Assembly: GCA_037783545.1 (NCBI GenBank)
Contig: JBBELK010000298.1
Span: 2,418,001 to 2,482,000, forward strand
Length of the DNA: 64,000 nucleotides
Direction of reading: 5' to 3'
Source: Henricia sp. BOLD:AAB3569
Lineage: Eukaryota; Echinodermata; Asteroidea; Spinulosida; Echinasteridae
The translations under genes and the position numbers were made by a program. Shown piece after piece: positions 58,529-64,000 of this stretch. Under the pieces are notes generated by a model that had not been told where the DNA came from, ran no database searches, and saw nothing but the letters and a program-made list of their open reading frames with translations. The first letter of the stretch is position 1, and each line of letters begins with the position of its first letter.

Positions 58529-58633
58529 CTGATGCAGGACGCGGAAGAGAAGCGGCGTGCTCTTGAACAGGAATATGAACAGGCTATCCGGGAGTTGAGG
58601 GACAAACAGGAGGAGATCAGAAGGCTCCAACAG
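58529..58633 (+). CDS. RIMBP2: RIMBP coiled-coil exon 4
   Basis: A 105-bp exon (35 codons, phase 0-0) between 'tttggcacag' and 'gtcagt'. The peptide 'MQDAEEKRRALEQEYEQA', followed by 'KQEEIRRLQQ', is very close to the recalled vertebrate stretches 'MREAAERRQQLELEHEQA' (RIMBP2) and 'KQEEVRRLQQ' (TSPOAP1). This is the strongest single piece of family evidence. The Met at the second codon corresponds to where the RIMBP2 form I recall begins, so internal initiation is conceivable here. Most residues are Glu, Lys, Arg or Gln in heptads. Confidence 0.85.
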
Positions 58634-59809
58634 GTCAGTCCTCTTATCAAAATCCTTTACAGTGAAACCTGCTATTAAGGCCACCTTGATAAAGAGGCCA
58701 CCTGTTTATAGTGTTGTTGTAACTCATAAACCCACTTGGTAGAGAAGCATGTTGTTAGTATGAACGGCATCTAGGAGTTTTGAAAAAAAAAAAAAAAAAA
58801 AATAGAGTTTTTCAACTCACTTGGTTAACTTTGTTATGTTGGAGACTACAAAGGAGAATCATGATGCTTCTGTGAGGAGACTTTCTAGTCCCTTTAGGTT
58901 GGGACAGAGTCAATTTACCGTCTTGAAAGTTTTGATGCATCACTGTTCATGAAACAATTTAGACTGACAGAGGAACTCTAATGATGGTAACCATGTCGTA
59001 TAGAGAATAGATTTCAATGGGCCATCAGGAAGCTACTAGCCTTTGTTAAAGCCTCACAGCTGGGTGAGTCGCGCACCAGAACGAGAGTGCCACAATGTGA
59101 CGAGGGCGGGATGAGCAGCGCCAGCTGTGAGGCATTTGCCGTCCCGGAATTTTGCTACCTGAGAGGTAGCAAGATGCTAATGATCGTATTACACAGTGTG
59201 AGTGTTGCGTTAAATGGCTAACAATCCGAGCCAATCAGGTTCGCGCGCACCGGTTTGAAAGCACGCGCGCGTGCTTTACATACAACGCGCGCGCACGCCA
59301 ACACAAACATACATTCTCAGCACAACAACGCAGGGATGAATAATGTAACAGGGGCTGTAATACATTAATAAATAATTATTCCGGGACAGCAAATGCCTCA
59401 CAGCTGGCGCTGTTTGTCTCATCCTCGTCTCATGGTGGCGCTCTCATTATGGCGCGCGACTCACCCAGCTGTGAGGCCTTAACAAAGGCTAGGAAGCTAC
59501 AAGCTGATGAACTATTTGTTTAACCTGCGGCTGACCAGAAACGCCACAAACACGTATATTGCTGTATTATCAGAGCACCATCTTAAAATTAGAGACCCAC
59601 ATGAATTTTGACTCAGAATATCAGAATTCCCCAAAATTTTGCTCTGGCACTTTTCTAGTTTAAGTATTCTATCCTTTTTGTGGACAGATATTACATGTTG
59701 TCATACCCGTCACTTTGTTGCAAAATGATATAAATGTTGTCCAACCGTGCCCTGAAGCATTCAACTCATTTTAACAAATTGGTTTGCTTTTTTATGAAAC
59801 CTTTGACAG
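58634..59809 (+). other. RIMBP intron, 1.2 kb
   Basis: An A run is near 58784-58801 and a Mutator-like MITE at 59037-59491. The acceptor 'gaaacctttgacag' ends it. Confidence 0.75.
59037..59491. mobile_element. Mutator-like MITE with 9-bp target duplication
   Basis: Long TIRs begin 'tagcctttgttaaagcc' (inverted partner differs at one base) and continue through 'tcacagctgggtgagtcgcg' to 'gccagctgtgaggcattt' and 'tcccggaat', about 115 bp with small gaps. GGAAGCTAC flanks both sides exactly (59028-59036, 59492-59500). The interior is CpG-rich ('gcacgcgcgcgtgc'). The 9-bp duplication and long TIRs fit MULE-derived elements. 455 bp, non-coding. Confidence 0.92.
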
Positions 59810-60233
59810 GAACAGCAAGTGGCCAAGCGGGACCACCATGACTCTGTCTCGCGACTGGCCTCCAAAGTCAAGGACCTGGAGCGCAAATGCGATGAGCAGA
59901 GCAACAACTTCAGCCGCTTGTCCAATGAGCTTTTAGCCCTGCGCAATGAGGCCGGGAACCAGCTCTTCACAATGACGTCATCGGCAGCCGCTGCTGCTGC
60001 TGGCGGCCCTGTAACCGTTGGTCCTCGGAACTCCAAGGGAAGGCCGGAACTGGGGGCTGCGTCGTCGTCTCATCCCGTGGACGCGGATTCAGCCAGGCGA
60101 GGGAGCGGGGGGACGGAGGATTGGAGGAAGGTTGTGGGGGAGGAGGCGACCGTCACTAGAACAGCAGTGGTTTCGTTGGAGTCGACGCAGAGGTTGTCTT
60201 CGGACCCGAGGGCGAGGAATACGGCCCACAAAG
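59810..60233 (+). CDS. RIMBP2: RIMBP exon 5: end of coiled coil and linker
   Basis: A 424-bp exon (141 codons plus one base; phase 0 in, phase 1 out) from 'tttgacag' to donor 'gtattt'. Residues 1-50 finish the coiled coil, with 'KVKDLERKCDEQSNNFSRLS', close to the recalled 'VRELEEKCRTQSEQFNLLS' of RIMBP2. Then come an alanine run (AAAAAA) with glycines and a Ser/Arg/Gly-rich linker, as expected between the coiled coil and the first SH3 domain. GC is much higher than in flanking introns. The donor is weaker than the others, so the 3' limit is the least certain boundary. Confidence 0.82.
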
Positions 60234-60309
60234 GTATTTGATCAATTATTTTTGTACTCGCACATGATGGCAGTCAATTAGCTTTTTTTGCATGTAATCT
60301 TTGCACTGT

Positions 60310-60562
60310 GGCTGTAAGTCCACTTACTATGCTGTTGTTGCTATGTGGTGCACACCATTGCCTAGCAACCAACAGTCTGCTTGCTTTATGCCATTCCCTT
60401 CCACAGTGAACACGGTATTGATTATGTACTTTACACTTGCCGTGTTTGGTAGCCATGTTTGATCGTACATTTCAGGATGCAGTCGTTCAACAAGCCATTT
60501 CGGTTGCAGCATACCGACACTGCCATACGTATTTCGGTATTGTGCTGTTGAACATGCCTCAG
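60310..60562 (-). mobile_element. Truncated relative of the 46.9-kb MITE
   Basis: The right end 'attgtgctgttgaacatgcc' with inner 'ataccgacactgccatacg' and 'ggatgcagtcgttcaa' matches the left end of 46870-47340 inverted. 60310-60425 is also repeated at 41685-41800 ('ctgttgttgctatgtggtgc'). Confidence 0.7.
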
Positions 60563-61391
60563 GTCTGATGTGAACCTTCTCGATCTACTTTCCACGATGT
60601 TACTCAAACAAAATAACTGTACACATTTCTTTACCTTTTTTATCAGTTTGTTTTTGTTTCTTTTTTCTTGTGCCTATCGTTGTTTACCTGGCTTGTTTCA
60701 GGTTTAACTACATCCTCTTAAATCGTCTCTTTGCCCGTTGTAAACTTTATCTGCAATTCCCCCCTCTATTGGTCGTGTCCCCCCCGGCTCTCACTCTCTC
60801 CTCTTATGAAGCGTTTTCCTCGGGGGACTCGCTACAATTGCACCTCGGCACTTAAACAAAATGTCGGTTTCCCACAATCGACATCAAAAACCCTGAACAC
60901 TTAGAAAAGAAACACATGTACGGGAGAGAACAAGAAATCCGCTACAAAAAAAAAGAACATCTCCCCTGCTGTTTCACAGTTAAAAGGAAAAGCCTGGAGG
61001 GCCCAACTCTATTAAATACCGCCAGTTCATTGATAGATACTGCTTGAAAAGCTTCTCTCTTTTTTTCACCCGACAAAATGGTTCTCTCCGTCGCGATAGT
61101 CTCTTGCTCGAGTCCCAGAGGGCTTGCCGAAAGTAAAAATGTACTACTACAAGGGAAACGAAAAACGGCCTGCAAGAATTTTCAATTGTGCAGTGGAGAA
61201 AGGGTCTTTATATTAATTTCAATTTGAGGGCTCACTTAACAGATGTTGGCTCTCGGGTGTCTGGTGAAAGCCAGTGCAAACAAAATGGAATTTTTTTGTT
61301 TTTTCTTTTTTTTTTCTCTCGCATTTTTAAATCTTAACTTGTACGTGATATATTTGAGACTGGCATGCGCCAGTGGATTGGTTCGTGACAA

Positions 61392-61810
61392 ATGAAATTC
61401 TTCAAAAAGATTTCTATTTTTTTTAACAATCATGAGTTGAGAGTCGAATCTAGGTCTCTAAGATCATCATCGGACTGTCAATTGAGGGTACCTGCTCGCT
61501 CATCAACAAAATTCTATGGTGATAGATCATTTGTTTTTTCAGCGGCACACCTCTGGAATGGTCTTCCTAACAGCATGCGTCAAATTAATTCCGTCAGTAA
61601 TTTCAAGTCCCAGCTTAAGACACATCTTTTTGTTCAGTATTACCGGACTTGATGCTCTTGATGATGCTCTTTGGTTTTAACGTTTAATCTTTGTTATCTA
61701 TGTACATGTACATGTACATGTACATGTATGTATTGCTTTGGTTTTTGTATTTATACTGTAAAGCGCCTAGAGGCCCTGGCATTTGGCGCTATATAAGATT
61801 GCTATTATTT
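61392..61810 (+). mobile_element. LINE 3' end with reverse-transcriptase tail
   Basis: An open frame ending at 61652 contains 'VPARSSTKFYGDRSFVFSAA', 'LWNGLPNSMRQ' and 'FKSQLKTHLF', the usual C-terminal signature of animal CR1/L2/jockey-type ORF2 proteins. It is followed by a (TGTACA)n stretch at 61700-61730 and a 3' tail 'gcgctatataag' ending in short ATT repeats. Heavily 5' truncated, as is normal for LINEs. The clade is not assigned. Confidence 0.85.
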
Positions 61811-62611
61811 CTCTATTTTATCCAATGGGATAAAACTACACTTTTTGTGTAGAGAGCCCTATTAGGGCGACGCGCTCTATTAGGGCTACAATTTGGTGTA
61901 GCCCCAATATTTTGGAAGTCAAAATCAATTTTTTAAAGGTCAAAATCCATCTTTTTCAAATCGAGAATCATTTTTATTAGGTCTAGAACCATCTCTCTTA
62001 GGTCTGGAAGCATTTTGAGAACCTCTGGTTTACAGAAATTTGGTGTCCAATCGATGTCTTTTAGCCGAAATTTCGGTGGTAGTTTGGCAAAGTCTTTCCG
62101 GCGGGTCGCCCCTTTGCAGCATTAAGAGATATTACTATTATTATTATAGTTTAATTGCTCATGTGAAAAGAACGTTCCCTGTTCAGGAGTAGAAACATTT
62201 TAATTTCTCCAGTTTAATATCCCAGTGGAAAAACAACATTTGTCTTGAAATTGTTGTGTATAACATGGCTAAAGGATGAAGTAAGTTTGAAAAAAAAAAA
62301 ATCTTGGGAGGACAACATTTTGAGTAACACTTCTGATGAAAAGGCGAGTGGCAAGATCTTAAAATACATGTATGTAGGTCGAAGAGGTAGTTGAATCCAT
62401 GCATTAAGACCACTCTTGGGACATGAGGAAAGTGACTTTTATAGACGGGCTGTCTTTGTGATTCCTAAAGATAAAGCCATAAGCCAGAACATGCTTTGGA
62501 CAACCTGTTTTTGTCACCTGTTTGTTGTAAATCCCTGAAAAAAAATTATTTGCATATCATTTGCTAGACTGACAATTTTCCCAGAAATTGCAGTTCATTT
62601 GAATATCCTGA

Positions 62612-62750
62612 CAACTAGGGTTTGTTTTGCGTAACTAGGTTAGCACTCTATACTCCCCAAGACAACATGAACAAAAAAACTCATGTCATGCTCGGGTGGG
62701 ACTCGAACCCATGACCTCCTGCAGACGTCTTTACTACTCGACCACCGAAA
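62612..62750 (-). mobile_element. SINE-C copy, shortened
   Basis: Plus strand 'actagggtttgttttgc', 'gctcgggtgggactcg' and 'gaccaccga' define it. Part of the body and of the anticodon region are deleted. Confidence 0.8.
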
Positions 62751-62810
62751 ACTGTTGGTTCAAATGTTGACAGAATGTTGAATATCAGATTGTTGCACTG
62801 TCAACTTGTA

Positions 62811-63120
62811 ATATGTGATGGGCTCTACGAAAATGAGTCACAAGTCGCGCTGGCTAGTATTCTTTTTGCGACCATGAAAAGAAATCTGTGGCATTTCTAC
62901 GCTCATTTAAATACCTAAACAACAAAGAAATTCCAGGCGTAACACAGACATTCCAGGGGGAACACAGACATTCCAGGCGGTATCTGGGCACCGCCAGGAA
63001 TTTCCATTGTGTTTTGGTATTTTATTGAGCGTAGATTTGCCGCGGATTTCTTTTTATTGTCGCAAAAAGAATACTAGCCAGCGCGACTTGTGACTCATTT
63101 TCGTAGAGCCTGTCACATAT
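62811..63120. mobile_element. MITE with about 80-bp TIRs
   Basis: Left arm 'atatgtgatgggctctacg' through 'gagtcacaagtcgcgctgg' to 'tctttttgcgac' is mirrored on the right with few mismatches, ending 'gcctgtcacatat'. The interior has three 'acattccaggcgg'-type units. Related to 17365-17610. Confidence 0.9.
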
Positions 63121-63573
63121 GTCATTCTGTTCAACAGTTCCAGTACTTTTTATTATTGGCAGTTCTGTCACCACAGAAAGTGACTCCGAAATGCAGAATT
63201 GATTTCCTTTCTCTTGACAATTCACAAGTATTAGTTAAAATGATTTATGTTTCTCTGTCTCCATAATGTCTGACGAATGATCAAAAAGCAGGCCATTAAA
63301 TCCGGAAACGGAGTCTCTGGTTTCCCTTGGAACTAATGCCAACCTGCCAACATTGATTTGTTAATAGGGCAGGTTTCTCTAAAAAAAAAAGTTGTTTTTC
63401 AAACTAGATACGTTGTAACATAATCATTGACCTGACACTGTAATGGAGTCGCAGTCTGTCCTTTCCGCCATTAATTTTAGTTTAGAGTTTTTCTTCGTAT
63501 TGATGATGGTGTCAATAATTCACCTCTTGAAAATGTCAGAGTTTGTGGTCACATTTCTGAAGAGGCATGCAGC

Positions 63574-64000
63574 TTTAAAGGCAGTATACATGATTGGTAT
63601 TTCGAAAATCAGAAATGTTCACAGATTTATGCCTATCTTACACAATATAAACATGATAACCGTAGAAAACGTCCCCTGAAATGGTTTTGTCTAAAGTGCT
63701 ATAGTCTTTGAGAAATGAGTAAAACAATTAGTTTTCGTCTCATGAGACGAAAATTCAATTCGCCCCAAAACCATTTCGCCCAAGTGCCACTTTGCCCCAA
63801 ACCACTTCGCCCGAGTGCCATTTCGCCCCAAATTACTTCGTCCAAACACTACATCGCCCCAAAACCACTTCGCCCCAAAACCACTTCTTGCACAGACTGT
63901 GGTTCAGGGCGAAATGGTTCAGGGCAAAATGGTTTTGGGGCGAAATGACTGCAAACCCTCTTTTTAACTGTTTTCTCAAAAGTTAGACGAAGTACGGAGC
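63574..64000 (+). mobile_element. TTAA-flanked MITE with GCGAAATGG core, copy 2
   Basis: Starts 'tttaaaggcagtatacatg' and carries the same core of 'ttcgccccaaaaccact' blocks as 1703-2226 in the opposite orientation. The far end lies outside the window. Confidence 0.8.

Larger units (their letters stand above)
36806..60233 (+). other. RIMBP2: RIM-binding protein gene, N-terminal part
   Basis: Five exons with consensus GT-AG junctions join at codon boundaries to give 175 codons of charged, heptad-rich coiled coil plus a low-complexity tail. Exon order and content follow, from recalled family sequence, the N-terminal coiled coil of vertebrate TSPOAP1 and RIMBP2. These are active-zone scaffolds that link RIM to voltage-gated calcium channels through three SH3 domains. 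Invertebrate deuterostomes probably have a single ortholog, so the symbol stands for the family. Earlier exons were not recognised, and SH3 and fibronectin III exons must lie past the window. Introns are about 1.0, 11.6, 8.8 and 1.2 kb. Confidence 0.75.
60234..64000 (+). other. RIMBP intron, continuing past the window
   Basis: No SH3-encoding exon was seen. 60563-61391 and 61811-62611 hold nothing I can name. Repeats at 60310, 61392, 62612, 62811 and 63574 are listed separately. Confidence 0.6.

Overview
The window reads as animal nuclear DNA, most likely from a marine invertebrate deuterostome such as an echinoderm, hemichordate or lancelet. The reasons are long introns with canonical GT-AG junctions, no long open frames, very dense small inverted-repeat transposons (MITEs), and several tRNA-derived SINE families with a 'cttgagcaaggcactt' central block. 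The species cannot be named from the sequence.

Gene content is low. One gene is recognised with good support: five plus-strand exons (36806-36889, 37907-37996, 49615-49737, 58529-58633, 59810-60233) that join in one frame into a continuous coiled coil. Exons 4 and 5 match, from recalled family sequence, the N-terminal coiled coil of RIM-binding proteins (RIMBP2 / TSPOAP1). The first exons are upstream or unrecognised. The SH3 and fibronectin type III part must lie beyond position 64000. The only other coding candidate is a GC3-rich 141-bp minus-strand exon at 13324-13464 from an unidentified gene.

Everything else is intergenic or intronic repeat. From 1 to 36.8 kb there are SINEs, MITEs with terminal inverted repeats (TIRs), a 435-bp near-perfect palindrome (27.5-28.0 kb), a minisatellite of twenty identical 17-bp units inside a TIR element (24.1-24.8 kb), a 14-bp array (31.5 kb) and a mariner-type remnant (35.5 kb). 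The RIMBP introns (36.9-59.8 kb) carry nested elements: a MITE inside a SINE at 48.2 kb, a MITE inside a tRNA-bearing element at 37.0 kb, and a Mutator-like MITE with a 9-bp target duplication at 59.0 kb. After exon 5 there is a LINE 3' end with a reverse-transcriptase tail, another SINE, a long-TIR MITE and, at the window edge, an inverted copy of the element found at 1.7-2.2 kb.

The strongest pattern is repeat architecture rather than a new gene system. Several families with different interiors share a TTAAAGG-type end. Others share an ACACCGnGTTTACACT-type end. Two hAT-like elements have matching 5-bp target duplications. One family appears to carry a tRNA-like module inside an inverted-repeat element.
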